From: Clostridiales bacterium
GTDB taxonomy: Bacteria > Bacillota > Clostridia > Peptostreptococcales > Acidaminobacteraceae
Length of the DNA: 64,000 nucleotides
Direction: 5' to 3'
Assembly: GCA_016933835.1 (NCBI GenBank)
Contig: JAFGAC010000206.1
Location: forward strand, 16,450 to 80,449
This document shows positions 1-9,487 of this stretch, in pieces. A program made the position numbers and the translations under genes. The notes under the pieces were generated by a model. The model had not been told where the DNA came from and did no database searches. It saw nothing but the letters and a program-made list of their open reading frames with translations. The stretch's first letter is position 1, and every line of letters starts with the position of its first letter.

Positions 1-248
1 GCTTTACCAAAACCTTTGCCGGTTTTCTTTTCAAGTTCAATTAATTTTTCATCAATCTGGCTAATTACATCTTTATCAATTTTTTTCCCATCATCATAAT
101 ACTTGATACATGCCTCAGTGGATATTGTAAAACCCTCAGGCACAGCCAATCCAATATTAGTCATTTCAGCAAGATTGGCCCCTTTACCACCCAATAATAA
201 TTTGAGTTCTTTTTTACCTTCTTCAAATGAATAGACAAACTTTTTCAT
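1..248 (-). CDS. ppdK: Pyruvate, phosphate dikinase, N-terminal fragment (runs off the window)
   Basis: PPDK interconverts pyruvate, ATP and phosphate with phosphoenolpyruvate, AMP and pyrophosphate. Only the first 82 residues are present. They start MKKFVYSFEEG and contain the glycine-rich GGKGANLAEM segment and the VPEGFTIST motif that open the family's nucleotide-binding domain. The rest lies beyond base 1. The start codon is nine bases downstream of the stop of the gene for its own regulatory kinase/phosphotransferase, so enzyme and regulator are almost certainly cotranscribed. The family assignment is secure for a fragment because of this motif set and the neighbour. Confidence 0.93.
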   Translation of the reverse strand, partial: MKKFVYSFEEGKKELKLLLGGKGANLAEMTNIGLAVPEGFTISTEACIKYYDDGKKIDKDVISQIDEKLIELEKKTGKGFGK

Positions 249-257
249 TAATGGCAC

Positions 258-1070
258 CTACCCTTTTTTTGATTGTATTATTTTTGCTATAATATTAGCA
301 GTTTCTTCTACTGCTTTTGATGAAACATTAATGACTGGACATCCTATTTTTCTATAAATTTTATCTGCATATTCAAGTTCATCCAGTATACGATCTAAAT
401 TTGCATAAGTGGCAGTTGTATTGGCAAGTCCTAGTGCTTTAATTCTTTCAACACGTATTTCGTTCAATTTATAAGGATCAGTTGTAAGACCTATAATTTT
501 ATCCTTGCTGATCTCATAAACTTCCTTAGGAACAGGTACTTCGGGAACCAATGGTATATTTGCTACTTTAAGGTTCTTATGCGCAAGATACATACTCAAA
601 GGTGTTTTTGAAGTGCGTGAAATTCCAAGTAAAACAATATCAGCTTTTTTTACTCCTCTAGGATCTTTTCCATCATCATATTTTACAGCAAATTCAATTG
701 CTTCTACTTTTCTAAAATATGTTTCATCTAGCCTTCTTATAATCCCAGCTTCGTAAATCGGTTTAGCATCAAAAAAAACTTCAAATTCTTTCAATAATGG
801 TGACATAATATCAAAATATAAAAGATCAAACTCACGAGAAAGACGTAAAATTTCATTTTTAACTTCAGGTATGACTGTAGTAAACACTACTAATGCATTG
901 ACATATTTAGCATCTTCCATTATATTTTGAATTTGACTTTTAGTACTTACATATGAAAATTTTCTGATTTCATATGCTCTTGAAGTAAATTGTTCAGCTG
1001 CTGCCTTTATAACAAGTTCAGCGGTATCTCCAAGTGAGTCAGATAAAATATATATCATTTTCAAATTCAT
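258..1070 (-). CDS. Pyruvate, phosphate dikinase regulatory protein (bifunctional kinase/pyrophosphorylase, DUF299)
   Basis: This family switches PPDK off by ADP-dependent phosphorylation of an active-site threonine and on again by phosphate-dependent dephosphorylation. The 270-residue length is typical. A P-loop-like GISRTSKT motif sits at residues 149-156, and the N-terminus reads IYILSDSLGDTAE as in the family. It is the B. subtilis YqfL homologue. The start overlaps the stop of the upstream ccpN-like gene by four bases (ATGA), and ppdK follows directly, so repressor, modifier and enzyme form one operon. Its small-molecule control cannot be read from sequence. Confidence 0.94.
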   Translation of the reverse strand: MNLKMIYILSDSLGDTAELVIKAAAEQFTSRAYEIRKFSYVSTKSQIQNIMEDAKYVNALVVFTTVIPEVKNEILRLSREFDLLYFDIMSPLLKEFEVFFDAKPIYEAGIIRRLDETYFRKVEAIEFAVKYDDGKDPRGVKKADIVLLGISRTSKTPLSMYLAHKNLKVANIPLVPEVPVPKEVYEISKDKIIGLTTDPYKLNEIRVERIKALGLANTTATYANLDRILDELEYADKIYRKIGCPVINVSSKAVEETANIIAKIIQSKKG

Positions 1071-1714
1071 TCGTTACCTCCTAAATGCCCATCAACCAAG
1101 TCGACGAATATCCTAGTAATTGTAGTCTTAGAAATTCTTCCAATAATTTTCAACTTCTCTTCTCCGTTTATCAATACTTTCTCTATGACCGGCATAGAAT
1201 CAATTTCATGATTTATTAATTTTGAAGCTGCTGAGCAAACACTTTCCAGCGGATAAGCATAGATTATATTTGGCATTCTTGTCATAATCATTCCTAATGG
1301 CGTTCCTGTAAGATCAGAAGTACCCATTATATTTTTCATGAAATCTTTTCTTGAAACAACACCTGCCAAATAACCATCTGATACAACAAACAAAGTTCCC
1401 ACATCCTCAATGAACATCGATACAACGCCGTCGTAAACTGGTATCTTTTCATCCATGACAACAGGTATTGACATAACACTATCAACTGTGACATTTGATA
1501 GTAAATCTTTCAAATCAGATGATAAATTTTTTTCAACATAAAAATATCCAACATTTGTTTTAGCTTCTAGAATACCGATCATATTTAAAAGACTTAAATC
1601 ATTTCTAAGTGCAGAACGCGATAAATTTAGTTTAACAGCAATATTTTCACTCGTTATCGGTTGATCTTTTTTTACAATTTCAATTATTTCTAATTGTCGA
1701 TCTGTTAATTGCAT
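1067..1714 (-). CDS. ccpN: CcpN/YqzB-type transcriptional repressor (HTH plus paired CBS domains)
   Basis: This is a predicted repressor of gluconeogenic or PEP-forming genes. The N-terminus (about residues 1-60) is a winged helix-turn-helix with ITSENIAVKLNLSRSALRNDLSLL. Two CBS motifs follow, starting near VDSVMSIPVVM and near IMTRMPNIIYAYPLESV; such domains usually bind adenine nucleotides. It precedes the PPDK regulator gene with a four-base overlap, the same order as ccpN-yqfL in Bacillus. The ribosome binding site AAAGAGGTG supports this start. In Bacillus the protein represses gapB and pckA. Here control of ppdK is an inference from position. Confidence 0.88.
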   Translation of the reverse strand: MQLTDRQLEIIEIVKKDQPITSENIAVKLNLSRSALRNDLSLLNMIGILEAKTNVGYFYVEKNLSSDLKDLLSNVTVDSVMSIPVVMDEKIPVYDGVVSMFIEDVGTLFVVSDGYLAGVVSRKDFMKNIMGTSDLTGTPLGMIMTRMPNIIYAYPLESVCSAASKLINHEIDSMPVIEKVLINGEEKLKIIGRISKTTITRIFVDLVDGHLGGNE

Positions 1715-1810
1715 TAATTCACCTCTTTCAATTCATATCTTGCATTTAGTATATCACATTAACTTCATTAGTGTAGCTTTATTTTAAGATATTTTAATAT
1801 ATATTGCAAT

Positions 1811-1853
1811 AAAAAAACAATCAGCTTTCTCATCGAAATAAGGAAGCCAATTG
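1811..1853 (-). terminator. Rho-independent terminator after speD
   Basis: A stem of about ten pairs (including G-T wobbles) joins CAATTGGCTT with AAGCTGATTG on the minus strand. It is followed by a run of seven T. It lies just beyond the speD stop and separates speD from ccpN. Confidence 0.8.
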
Positions 1854-1864
1854 CTTTAAAATTC

Positions 1865-2671
1865 CTAAAAATTCTTACCATAGAATATTTCTTCTATTTC
1901 TTTATATACTTTATCTGTTATTTCATCAGTCTCTTCTTCACTTAAATCTTGTTTATTCAGATTAAAAAGATACTCATCAAATTCTACTTCTGTTCTCATC
2001 ATTTTTGTATGAAAAATATTCTCTTGAAAAACATTGACATCAATAGTACTGTAATTGTCCAAAATATCATCTTCTACAAAATCCTGAATTGAATTGATAT
2101 CATGATCTATAAAATACTTATTACCTTCAGTATCTCTTGTAAACCCTCTAACTCGATAATCTACAGTAATGATATCAGAATCGAATGATTTAATGAGCAG
2201 ATTCAATGCTCTCAATGGTGAGATCGTTCCACATGTGGAAACATCAATATCCACTCTAAATGTACTTATGCCACCATGAGGATGACTTTCTGGATAAGTG
2301 TGGACGGTGATATGACTTTTATCAAGATGTCCCACTACATGTCTTGGTAATGGCAATGATCCTGAATTGCATGAAGAATCCAATACCGCTAACGGTACTT
2401 CTTCTTCAGAAATCAATATTGTTACACTTGCTCCTTGTGGATCATAATCCTGTTTGGCTATATTTAAGATACTCGCACCAATGATGTTTGTAACTTCTTT
2501 CAATATATTTGTAAGTCTTTCAGAATTATATTGTTCATCAATATAATTGATATAACTTCTACGATCTTCTTCAGACTTAGTATAGCAAATATCATAAATA
2601 TTAAAACTTAAAGTTTTGGTTAAATTATTAAAACCATAAAGTTGAATTTTCTTTTGAGATTGCTCGACCAT
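1865..2671 (-). CDS. speD: S-adenosylmethionine decarboxylase proenzyme (E. coli SpeD type)
   Basis: The enzyme decarboxylates SAM to supply aminopropyl groups for spermidine. The 268-residue length and [17 protein letters not shown] identify the long class 1A (Enterobacteria-like) form rather than the short Bacillus form. Autocleavage before Ser119 in DKSHITVH would create the pyruvoyl cofactor. The following [17 protein letters not shown] is also family-conserved. AGGGGGC eight bases upstream supports the start. Its own terminator makes it a monocistronic unit between glyS and ccpN. No spermidine synthase gene is adjacent. Confidence 0.95.
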   Translation of the reverse strand: MVEQSQKKIQLYGFNNLTKTLSFNIYDICYTKSEEDRRSYINYIDEQYNSERLTNILKEVTNIIGASILNIAKQDYDPQGASVTILISEEEVPLAVLDSSCNSGSLPLPRHVVGHLDKSHITVHTYPESHPHGGISTFRVDIDVSTCGTISPLRALNLLIKSFDSDIITVDYRVRGFTRDTEGNKYFIDHDINSIQDFVEDDILDNYSTIDVNVFQENIFHTKMMRTEVEFDEYLFNLNKQDLSEEETDEITDKVYKEIEEIFYGKNF

Positions 2672-2756
2672 CTCTTGCCCCCTAACTATATAACTAATTA
2701 AAATTTTCCATTTAATAATACAACTATTTTAAGTAATATTCAATCATTTTTTATGA

Positions 2757-4136
2757 TCAATATTCGAATTTTTCTCTGAAAATATTTACAATTTCAGAGA
2801 TTGAATGCCTTGTTTGTTCCATTGTATCACGATTTCTAATAGTAACTGTTTCATCTTCGAGTGTATCAAAATCTATTGTTACACAATAGGGTGTTCCAAT
2901 TTCATCATAACGGCGATATCTCTTTCCTATGCTTCCTCTATCATCATAGTCAACATTGAAATGCTTAGCTAAAAGCACATATATTTCATTAGCTTTTTCC
3001 CCTAATTTCTTAGTAAGCGGCAAAATTCCAATCTTAATTGGTGCCAACGCAGGATGAAATTTTAAAATTGACCTTGTTGAACCATCCTCAAGAATTTCTT
3101 CTTTATAGGCATCAAGTAAGATTGCAAGTGTAACACGATCTGCCCCTAATGAAGGTTCGATACAATAAGGTACATACTTCTTATTTGTCATATCGTCTTG
3201 ATATTGCATATCAACACCAGAATGTTGAATATGCTGTTTCAAATCGTAATCCGTTCTATCAGCAATTCCCCAAAGCTCACCCCATCCAAATGGGAACAAA
3301 TACTCTATGTCAGTTGTAGCATTTGAATAATGAGATAATTCTTCTTCATCATGATCTCTGAATCTCACATGTTCTTTATTCACTTCAAGATCAATCAGCC
3401 AATTCATGCAATAATCTTTCCAATAATTGTACCATTTGATATCTTCACCTGGTTCACAAAAGAACTCCAATTCCATTTGTTCAAACTCTCTCGTTCTAAA
3501 AGTGAAATTCCCTGGTGTAATCTCATTTCTAAAGGATTTTCCAATTTGTCCAATACCAAAGGGTATTTTTTTTCTGGATGTTCTCTGAACATTTTTAAAA
3601 TTAACAAATATGCCTTGAGCTGTTTCCGGTCTTAAAAATATTTCAGTATTAGAGTCATCTGTTACTCCTTGATGTGTTTTGAACATCAAATTGAATTGTC
3701 TTATATTTGTGAAATTGTGCTTGCCGCAAGATGGACACGCAATTGCTTTTTCTGCAATATAATTTTCCATCTTTTCATTTGACCAGCCTTCAATATTTTG
3801 AAATTCATCAATAGATTTCATGAAATCTTCAATGAGTTGATCTGCTCTATATCGGGTCTTGCATTCTTTACAATCCATAAGTGGATCATTAAATCCTCCA
3901 ACATGGCCTGATGCCACCCATGTTTGTGGATTCATTAATATCGCACTATCTAATCCAACATTAAGAGGATGCTCTTGAACAAATTTTTTCCACCATGCTT
4001 TTTTCACATTATTTTTTAATTCCACACCTAATGGACCGTAATCCCATGTGTTTGCCAATCCCCCATAAATTTCAGATCCAGGAAATATGAATCCTCTTGA
4101 TTTTGCCAAAGATACAATTTGCTCCATTGATACCAT
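2757..4136 (-). CDS. glyS: Glycyl-tRNA synthetase, single-chain dimeric type
   Basis: This class II synthetase charges tRNA-Gly. At 459 residues it is the eukaryote/archaea-like alpha2 enzyme used by many Clostridia, not the bacterial alpha2-beta2 GlyQ/GlyS form. The N-terminus [25 protein letters not shown] and the class II motif 2 region [15 protein letters not shown] are clear. Zinc-type cysteine pairs occur near [11 protein letters not shown] and CPSCGKHN. The anticodon-binding domain is at the C-terminus. AGGAGG seven bases upstream fixes the start. Expression is controlled by the T-box leader directly upstream. Confidence 0.97.
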   Translation of the reverse strand: MVSMEQIVSLAKSRGFIFPGSEIYGGLANTWDYGPLGVELKNNVKKAWWKKFVQEHPLNVGLDSAILMNPQTWVASGHVGGFNDPLMDCKECKTRYRADQLIEDFMKSIDEFQNIEGWSNEKMENYIAEKAIACPSCGKHNFTNIRQFNLMFKTHQGVTDDSNTEIFLRPETAQGIFVNFKNVQRTSRKKIPFGIGQIGKSFRNEITPGNFTFRTREFEQMELEFFCEPGEDIKWYNYWKDYCMNWLIDLEVNKEHVRFRDHDEEELSHYSNATTDIEYLFPFGWGELWGIADRTDYDLKQHIQHSGVDMQYQDDMTNKKYVPYCIEPSLGADRVTLAILLDAYKEEILEDGSTRSILKFHPALAPIKIGILPLTKKLGEKANEIYVLLAKHFNVDYDDRGSIGKRYRRYDEIGTPYCVTIDFDTLEDETVTIRNRDTMEQTRHSISEIVNIFREKFEY

Positions 4137-4139
4137 TTA

Positions 4140-4350
4140 ATTTCCTCCTAAACAAAAATAAAAATCCCCCGTCCGCAAGGGACGAAAGATTTAATCTTCC
4201 GCGGTTCCACCCTAATTGAATAAAACCTCTTTTTTTTAATAGCTCCGAAACGCCTTCACAGTCTTCAACCATTGATTTTCACCTGACATCAACTCTCTAA
4301 AGATATTATAACTGTTACTTCTTTCCATCAACACTTAAATTATTCATATA
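4140..4350 (-). promoter_or_regulatory. T-box riboswitch upstream of glyS (specifier GGC)
   Basis: The antiterminator signature GGTGGAACCGCGG lies at 4199-4211. A GGC glycine codon at 4252-4254, within TGAAGGCG, is the likely specifier. The terminator is an 11-pair hairpin (arms 4164-4174 and 4180-4190, loop of five) followed by TTTTATTTTT. The promoter is TTGAAT (4378-4383), 17 bases, TATAAT (4355-4360), and its -35 box overlaps the stop codon of the DUF4342 gene. Uncharged tRNA-Gly should stabilise the antiterminator and switch glyS on. Confidence 0.93.
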
Positions 4351-4375
4351 TTCAATTATACTCTATTTTTAAATA

Positions 4376-4918
4376 TTATTCAACTTTATCATCTTCTGAA
4401 TTCACATCTGTCTCTTCAGTAAATTCTTCTTCTAAATCCTCTTCTTTTGATGATTTTTGAAATTTTTCTTTTACCTCAGTTGCCTTTTCTTTCACAGTTG
4501 AAACAGTTTTATCCGTATATTCCTTAAAATCGATTACTTCACCGTTCTCTTTAATAATTTTCACTGAATGTCCTGTAGCTAAAGCAACAATAACCGATGT
4601 CAAGACAGCAGGTGCAAAAATAATTGCCCCCACTATTCCTGCAGTAACAGGAATATCCATGATGACTTTATTGTTCTTCTCAATAGTGATCCGATTTACA
4701 TCACCTTTTTCTAAAATTTTTTTTAATTTTTCTGTCAACTCTTCAGCAACACTGTCAATTTTTTCTTTTGCTTTTTCTTTTACCTTGCCTTTTGACTCTA
4801 AAAGTATAATCGCTTCTAAAATATCTCCCTCTGTTTCTAAAAGTGCTTCTTTTGCATCTTTATATGAACAATCTGTTCTTTCAATTACTTCATCAATCAT
4901 TTCCAGGTTCAACTTCAT
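4376..4918 (-). CDS. DUF4342 domain protein with N-terminal UBA-like helix bundle
   Basis: Function is unknown. Residues 1-45 (MIDEVIERTDCSYKDAKEALLETEGDILEAIILL) form a UBA/TS-N-like three-helix segment of the sort found in EF-Ts. A DUF4342-like middle follows, with KNNKVIMDIPVTAGIVGAIIFAPAVLTSVIVALATGHSVKII containing one or two hydrophobic segments that may enter the membrane. The C-terminal 45 residues are highly acidic and probably disordered. It follows recO by nine bases. The stop codon overlaps the glyS promoter -35 box. The length suits the family. Confidence 0.8.
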   Translation of the reverse strand: MKLNLEMIDEVIERTDCSYKDAKEALLETEGDILEAIILLESKGKVKEKAKEKIDSVAEELTEKLKKILEKGDVNRITIEKNNKVIMDIPVTAGIVGAIIFAPAVLTSVIVALATGHSVKIIKENGEVIDFKEYTDKTVSTVKEKATEVKEKFQKSSKEEDLEEEFTEETDVNSEDDKVE

Positions 4919-4927
4919 GCCTTCACC

Positions 4928-5665
4928 TCATTCATAAATTTTTAAAAATTTTTTAGATTTAATATTTCCCATCTGTAAATAATACTCCATGTAACTATTT
5001 ATAAATATATCCATTTTATCGATTAATAAACTGTTTATATCTTTTTTTAAATATTCTGAGATATTGCTTGATAATGTAAATTGCATCAACTTTATAACCA
5101 TCGGGTGTAAATCTATTGCACTTGGATGTTTTTTTGAACATTCTTTGCATATAACACCACCACTAGTTACAGAAAATTTATTGAAATTTTCTTTCTTTGA
5201 ACATATCATGCATTGATTGACAAGGGGTGCATAACCTAATGCTTTCAGTGCTTTGAATTCAAAATACAATTTTAATTTTTCCTCATAGCCAGTCGTTTTA
5301 TTTAGAATCATCAAAGATTCAATCAATAGTTGAAACAATTCAAAATTACTTTCATCTTCATTGATCACATGATCTACAATATCTACAAAATAAGAAGCAT
5401 AAGATAATGTTTTAAGATTTTCTCTAAAATTATAAAACGTATCTTTTGTCTCAACATTGGATAAAGAATAATTTTTCTCGCCTCTTATAGAAAAATCAGC
5501 ATAAACAAAAGGATGACTTCCTTTATTCAAACTATTTTTAGGATTATTGGCACCTTTGACAAAAACTTGTACTTTCCCCAGTTTTTTTGTTAAAAGTGTT
5601 AAAAACACATCTGAATCATTTAATTTTCTCTTCTTTAAAACAATGCCTTCTGTTTCAAAATACAT
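4928..5665 (-). CDS. recO: DNA repair protein RecO
   Basis: RecO loads RecA onto SSB-coated DNA with RecR and anneals complementary strands in RecF-pathway repair. The N-terminal OB fold begins MYFETEGIVLKKRKLNDSDVFLTLLTKKLGK, typical of the family. A zinc-binding module is visible as CMIC and, about 17 residues on, CKEC. The 245-residue length is usual. It lies between mgtE and the DUF4342 gene with spacing near ten bases, in the era-recO neighbourhood common in Firmicutes. Confidence 0.94.
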   Translation of the reverse strand: MYFETEGIVLKKRKLNDSDVFLTLLTKKLGKVQVFVKGANNPKNSLNKGSHPFVYADFSIRGEKNYSLSNVETKDTFYNFRENLKTLSYASYFVDIVDHVINEDESNFELFQLLIESLMILNKTTGYEEKLKLYFEFKALKALGYAPLVNQCMICSKKENFNKFSVTSGGVICKECSKKHPSAIDLHPMVIKLMQFTLSSNISEYLKKDINSLLIDKMDIFINSYMEYYLQMGNIKSKKFLKIYE

Positions 5666-5674
5666 ATTTCACTC

Positions 5675-7054
5675 CTATGCCAATTTAACTATCATCAACG
5701 TTGCCATTGCATAGTATATGCTCATACCTGTAATATCAATCGTAGTTGTTATAAAGGGCGCAGATGCAACAGCTGGGTCTATTCCAATTTTTCTAAAGAT
5801 CAGAGGAATCAGGGTTCCAATCGTAGCTGCAGTCACCATATTGATCCACATGGCAATTCCAACTATTAGTGCAAGTATCTTATCCCCATTGAGAACAACA
5901 GCCGCTATTCCTGCAATTACGGATGAAATTAACCCTACAATAAAACCTACAGATATTTCATGTGTGATTGTTTTAAGTATTTCATTGCCTTTGATTTGCC
6001 CAACAGCAATACTTCTGACTGTCAGTGTTGATGATTGCGTTCCAACATTTCCCCCCATTCCTGCAAGTATCGGCATAAATAAGGCAACTGTTGTGTTTGC
6101 ATCCAAAACAAATTGATAACTTTTTATAATTTGGGCAGATAACAAGCCACCAAATATTGTAATAATCAGCCACGGCAATCTGGCTTTAACAGATTTAAAA
6201 ATACGATCACTAAAGTCATTCTCTTCATAGTATTCAGGTTCATTGGCACCAGCAAATTTTAAGATATCTTCAGTAGCCTCTTCTTCAAGTACATCTATAA
6301 TATCGTCAACTGTGATTAAACCTATCATTTTCATTTCATAATCTACAACTGGAACAGCCAATAAATCGTATTTAGATACAATCTTTGCTACTTCTTCCTG
6401 ATCATCAAAAACATTCACATAGATAACCTTGTCACTCATCACATCTTCAACTAGTTTATTAGGCTTTGCAACAATCAATTCTCTAAGTGAAATAACACCG
6501 ACTAATTTTTCTTCTTGATCAACAACAAATACATAATAGATTGTTTCGGCTGTTGGAGCTGTCTCTCTTAAAAGTTCTATTGCATTATAAATAGTAATGT
6601 CTTTACTCAGTGCAATAAAATCTTTTGTCATAATACCGCCGGCGGTATCTTCATCGTATATCAATAATTCTTTGACATCTTCTGCCGATTCTAAGTCAAG
6701 AAGGCTAATAATTTCATCCCGGTTAATTTCTGACAAATCACCTAGTAAATCTACTATGTCATCATCTGCCATATTATCTAAAATGGCACTTTGTTGTTCG
6801 TTTGAAAAGAGTTTTATTAGAGAATTAAACGTTTCAGAATCAACTTCCTGCAACACTTCTGATGCTATTTCCCAAGAAAGGTATTTAAATAACTCTTCTC
6901 TTTCACTTTCTTCAAGCTGTAATAAAATTTCCGCTACATCCACAACATGCAGACTCTCAATAATTTCAGATATTCTAATTGCATTTTTTTCCTTCAAGTA
7001 TTTTAGCAATAATTCTGCTTCTTCAATCAACATATCTTCATATTTTTTATCCAT
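5675..7054 (-). CDS. mgtE: Magnesium transporter MgtE
   Basis: MgtE is a homodimeric Mg2+ channel gated by cytoplasmic magnesium. Domain order is canonical: an acidic N-domain of helical repeats (residues 1-130), two CBS domains (about 135-260, starting near AGGIMTKDFIALS and VEDVMSDKVIYVNV), a connecting helix, then the membrane domain with about five helices. The pore-lining GGNVGTQSSTL motif and the C-terminal PFITTTIDITG are present. No magnesium riboswitch leader is possible because only 11 bases separate it from era. Its membership of the era-recO operon is less common than the rest of the order. Confidence 0.95.
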   Translation of the reverse strand: MDKKYEDMLIEEAELLLKYLKEKNAIRISEIIESLHVVDVAEILLQLEESEREELFKYLSWEIASEVLQEVDSETFNSLIKLFSNEQQSAILDNMADDDIVDLLGDLSEINRDEIISLLDLESAEDVKELLIYDEDTAGGIMTKDFIALSKDITIYNAIELLRETAPTAETIYYVFVVDQEEKLVGVISLRELIVAKPNKLVEDVMSDKVIYVNVFDDQEEVAKIVSKYDLLAVPVVDYEMKMIGLITVDDIIDVLEEEATEDILKFAGANEPEYYEENDFSDRIFKSVKARLPWLIITIFGGLLSAQIIKSYQFVLDANTTVALFMPILAGMGGNVGTQSSTLTVRSIAVGQIKGNEILKTITHEISVGFIVGLISSVIAGIAAVVLNGDKILALIVGIAMWINMVTAATIGTLIPLIFRKIGIDPAVASAPFITTTIDITGMSIYYAMATLMIVKLA

Positions 7055-7065
7055 AGTTCACCCCG

Positions 7066-7956
7066 CTATTCTTTGTATCCGTAATTCTTTAGTTGAAAGT
7101 CACTATCTCTCCACCCTTCTTTAATTTTAACCCATAGTTCAAGATACACTTTCGTACCTAAAAATTTTTCAATATCAACTCTTGCTGCTTTGCCTATACC
7201 TTTTAATTTTCTTCCGTTTTTACCTATAATAATTCCTTTATGCGACTTTTTCTCTGTTATTATTACAGCTGAAATATCATAGATGTCTTGATCTCCACGA
7301 GGTGCAAATTTTTCTATTTCTACTGCAATACCATGTGGAATTTCTTGTTCAAGGTACATTAGAATTTTCTCGCGGATAATTTCAGCTACAATAACTTTCT
7401 CTGGTTGATCACTAATCATGCCGCCAGGAAAATACATGGGACCTACTTCCATTTGCTCCTTAATTTTTTCCATAAGCAACTCTACATTTTTTCCATTCAT
7501 TGCACTAATGGCTATGACATCATCGAATATGTCTAAATCCTTAAGCATACCTTGCAATCTTATGAATTCATCTGGTGTAATTAAATCCATTTTATTGAGT
7601 ATTAGAAATTTTTTAGTTTTTACATTTTTTAGTTGATCAATAATAAATTGATCTCCTTTACCAAAACCTGAAGCAACATCAATTAAAAAAAGAATCAAAT
7701 CAACATCACCAAAAGTATTTGTTGCTGTTTTTACCATGTATTCTCCTAAAAGATGCTTAGGTTTATGAATGCCAGGTGTATCCAAAAAAATTATCTGTGT
7801 TGATTCATCATTATAAACAGCTTGAATTCTATTTCGAGTTGTTTGTGGTTTATCAGTAGTTATGGCAATTTTTTCGCCAATAATATAATTCAATAAAGTA
7901 GATTTACCTACATTTGGGCGACCTACTATTGTAACAAATCCTGATTTAAAATTCAT
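7066..7956 (-). CDS. era: GTPase Era
   Basis: Era is a Ras-like GTPase with a KH domain. It binds the 3' end of 16S rRNA and assists 30S maturation. G1 is GRPNVGKS (residues 12-19), G3 DTPG, G4 NKMD. The C-terminal KH domain carries the GXXG loop in IIIGKNGRKLKGIG. The 296 residues match the family. The start overlaps the cdd stop by four bases (ATGA), so the two are translationally coupled, a standard cdd-era arrangement. Confidence 0.97.
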   Translation of the reverse strand: MNFKSGFVTIVGRPNVGKSTLLNYIIGEKIAITTDKPQTTRNRIQAVYNDESTQIIFLDTPGIHKPKHLLGEYMVKTATNTFGDVDLILFLIDVASGFGKGDQFIIDQLKNVKTKKFLILNKMDLITPDEFIRLQGMLKDLDIFDDVIAISAMNGKNVELLMEKIKEQMEVGPMYFPGGMISDQPEKVIVAEIIREKILMYLEQEIPHGIAVEIEKFAPRGDQDIYDISAVIITEKKSHKGIIIGKNGRKLKGIGKAARVDIEKFLGTKVYLELWVKIKEGWRDSDFQLKNYGYKE

Positions 7957-8381
7957 AATTCCACCTTTTCCGATTTATCTAAATCTTTTTTAGTAAATGA
8001 GTGTGGCAATATTTCATCCATAGTAAGTATTTTGAAGTTATCTTCATTTCCTATAATTATTTCTGCATCCAATCCAAACTCAGCAATAACCTGACGGCAT
8101 ATGCCACAAGGATATGTCTCATTTAAGTTGCTAATTATTGCAATTTTTTTTATATTTCTATGTCCTTCCGATACAGCTTTGAATATTGCTGTTCTCTCTG
8201 CACAATTCGTTGCACCAAAAGAAGCAGATTCAATGTTACATCCTGTATATATTTCACCCGACTCTGTCATTAAAGCAGCACCCACAGAAAAATGTGAATA
8301 TGGAACATATGCATTCAATCTTGCTTTTTCAGCTTCTTTCATTAATCTTTTATTAATTTCATCATTAGTATTTTTACTCAT
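7953..8381 (-). CDS. cdd: Cytidine deaminase
   Basis: It hydrolyses cytidine and deoxycytidine to uridine forms in pyrimidine salvage. The zinc site is the tetrameric three-cysteine type: CAER (in TNCAERTAIFKA), containing the catalytic glutamate, and PCGICRQ. The substrate segment YSHFSVGAAL is at residues 27-36. The 142 residues fit. The C-terminal ~25 residues after the deaminase fold are slightly longer than usual. GAGGAGTGA upstream supports the start. Confidence 0.96.
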   Translation of the reverse strand: MSKNTNDEINKRLMKEAEKARLNAYVPYSHFSVGAALMTESGEIYTGCNIESASFGATNCAERTAIFKAVSEGHRNIKKIAIISNLNETYPCGICRQVIAEFGLDAEIIIGNEDNFKILTMDEILPHSFTKKDLDKSEKVEL

Positions 8382-8385
8382 GTTT

Positions 8386-9480
8386 TCACTCCTCTATTAA
8401 TTCAAATTGATTTAAATTGTCAACCACTTGAATGACTATTTTCCCAGGATTGTAAATAATTTCAACATCATCTACAAAATAATGCGTTGCTTCATTAAAA
8501 CTATTTTTTTCCCATCGCATATCTGTCATTTTTCCATTGCTTATATAATAACCTACACCAGTGCCTATCATGTCTAAATTTCTTCTTCCTTCGCTGTCGA
8601 TGATATGATGCTTGATTTTTTGGATAATAATATTTCCAACTTCAATGCTTTTATCACTTTCTTCATCTTGTTGTACTACATTATTTATAAGTCTCTCATA
8701 AATATGTTTTAATTCATTATATCTATAACTTACGACATAACCATTTAGGTCATTGGCAGATGGGGTTTTATATATTATCTGAAATCCTTTGACCTCAATT
8801 TGACTATTCAAGTCTACAAATTTATTATATATTTTTAATTCCGAAAAATCATCACTTTCAGTCTTATATTTTAATCGATCCACATCTTTTAAAAGTGCAT
8901 TTGCTGATGTGTATAAATTATGCGGTATTTTTTTTTGATTGACTCTCCAGAAAATATCATTACCAGCTTTTAACCCATCTAAATCATTCACTTTAAATGA
9001 TTTTATCAATCCAAGTGCATCAACAGATCCGCCTGCATGAACATACAAGCTATCATACTCCATTGCAAAAGATAAAAAATATGGACGCGCGCTTCTAACA
9101 GGTCCAATATCACCTTTAATCGTTTGATCTGTAATTAACATATATCGCGTTATGGAACCTTCCGCTAAAATTTCATAAATGATTTTAGCTTCAGACAGGC
9201 CAGCTTGTGGCCGTGCTGAAAATTGATTGTCAATCATTATAGCAAAAGGTCTGCTTTCATCGAACATATTCATGACTTGCAACTGATTTCTCTGTTCGAT
9301 TATAGTTTTCATCTTTAATTTTTTTTCAAATAATAGATCAGTCATGAAAAACTGAGTATAATTGACTATGATAACATTTGGCTCCGAATCAATTTTATTA
9401 TCTTCTAAATCGTTATTCATTTTTGAACATCCAGACAAAATAAGCAAGAATATCGACATAACTAAAAGTTTTTTTTTCAT
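8386..9480 (-). CDS. DUF3048 (YerB-like) lipoprotein
   Basis: A predicted exported lipoprotein. The ATG at 9480 is chosen over an upstream in-frame start because it begins a signal peptide, MKKKLLVMSIFLLILSGC, with the lipobox LSGC and lies seven bases after the ybeY stop. The mature part has the two DUF3048 portions: RPFAIMIDNQFSARPQAGLSEAKIIYEILAEG, then GPVRSARPYFLSFAMEYDSLYVHAGGS, and a C-terminal half with a WEKNSFNEATHYF-like segment. B. subtilis YerB is the named homologue; its biochemical role is not established. It occupies the place where dgkA often sits between ybeY and cdd. Confidence 0.88.
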   Translation of the reverse strand: MKKKLLVMSIFLLILSGCSKMNNDLEDNKIDSEPNVIIVNYTQFFMTDLLFEKKLKMKTIIEQRNQLQVMNMFDESRPFAIMIDNQFSARPQAGLSEAKIIYEILAEGSITRYMLITDQTIKGDIGPVRSARPYFLSFAMEYDSLYVHAGGSVDALGLIKSFKVNDLDGLKAGNDIFWRVNQKKIPHNLYTSANALLKDVDRLKYKTESDDFSELKIYNKFVDLNSQIEVKGFQIIYKTPSANDLNGYVVSYRYNELKHIYERLINNVVQQDEESDKSIEVGNIIIQKIKHHIIDSEGRRNLDMIGTGVGYYISNGKMTDMRWEKNSFNEATHYFVDDVEIIYNPGKIVIQVVDNLNQFELIEE

Positions 9481-9487
9481 AGCTTTT

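Noticed and set aside
4072..4272. Minus-strand frame crossing the glyS leader
   Set aside because: It overlaps the T-box antiterminator and terminator, which explain the sequence fully.
5718..6116. Plus-strand hydrophobic frame opposite mgtE
   Set aside because: The hydrophobic look comes from the complementary strand of the MgtE membrane domain; no family match or ribosome binding site.
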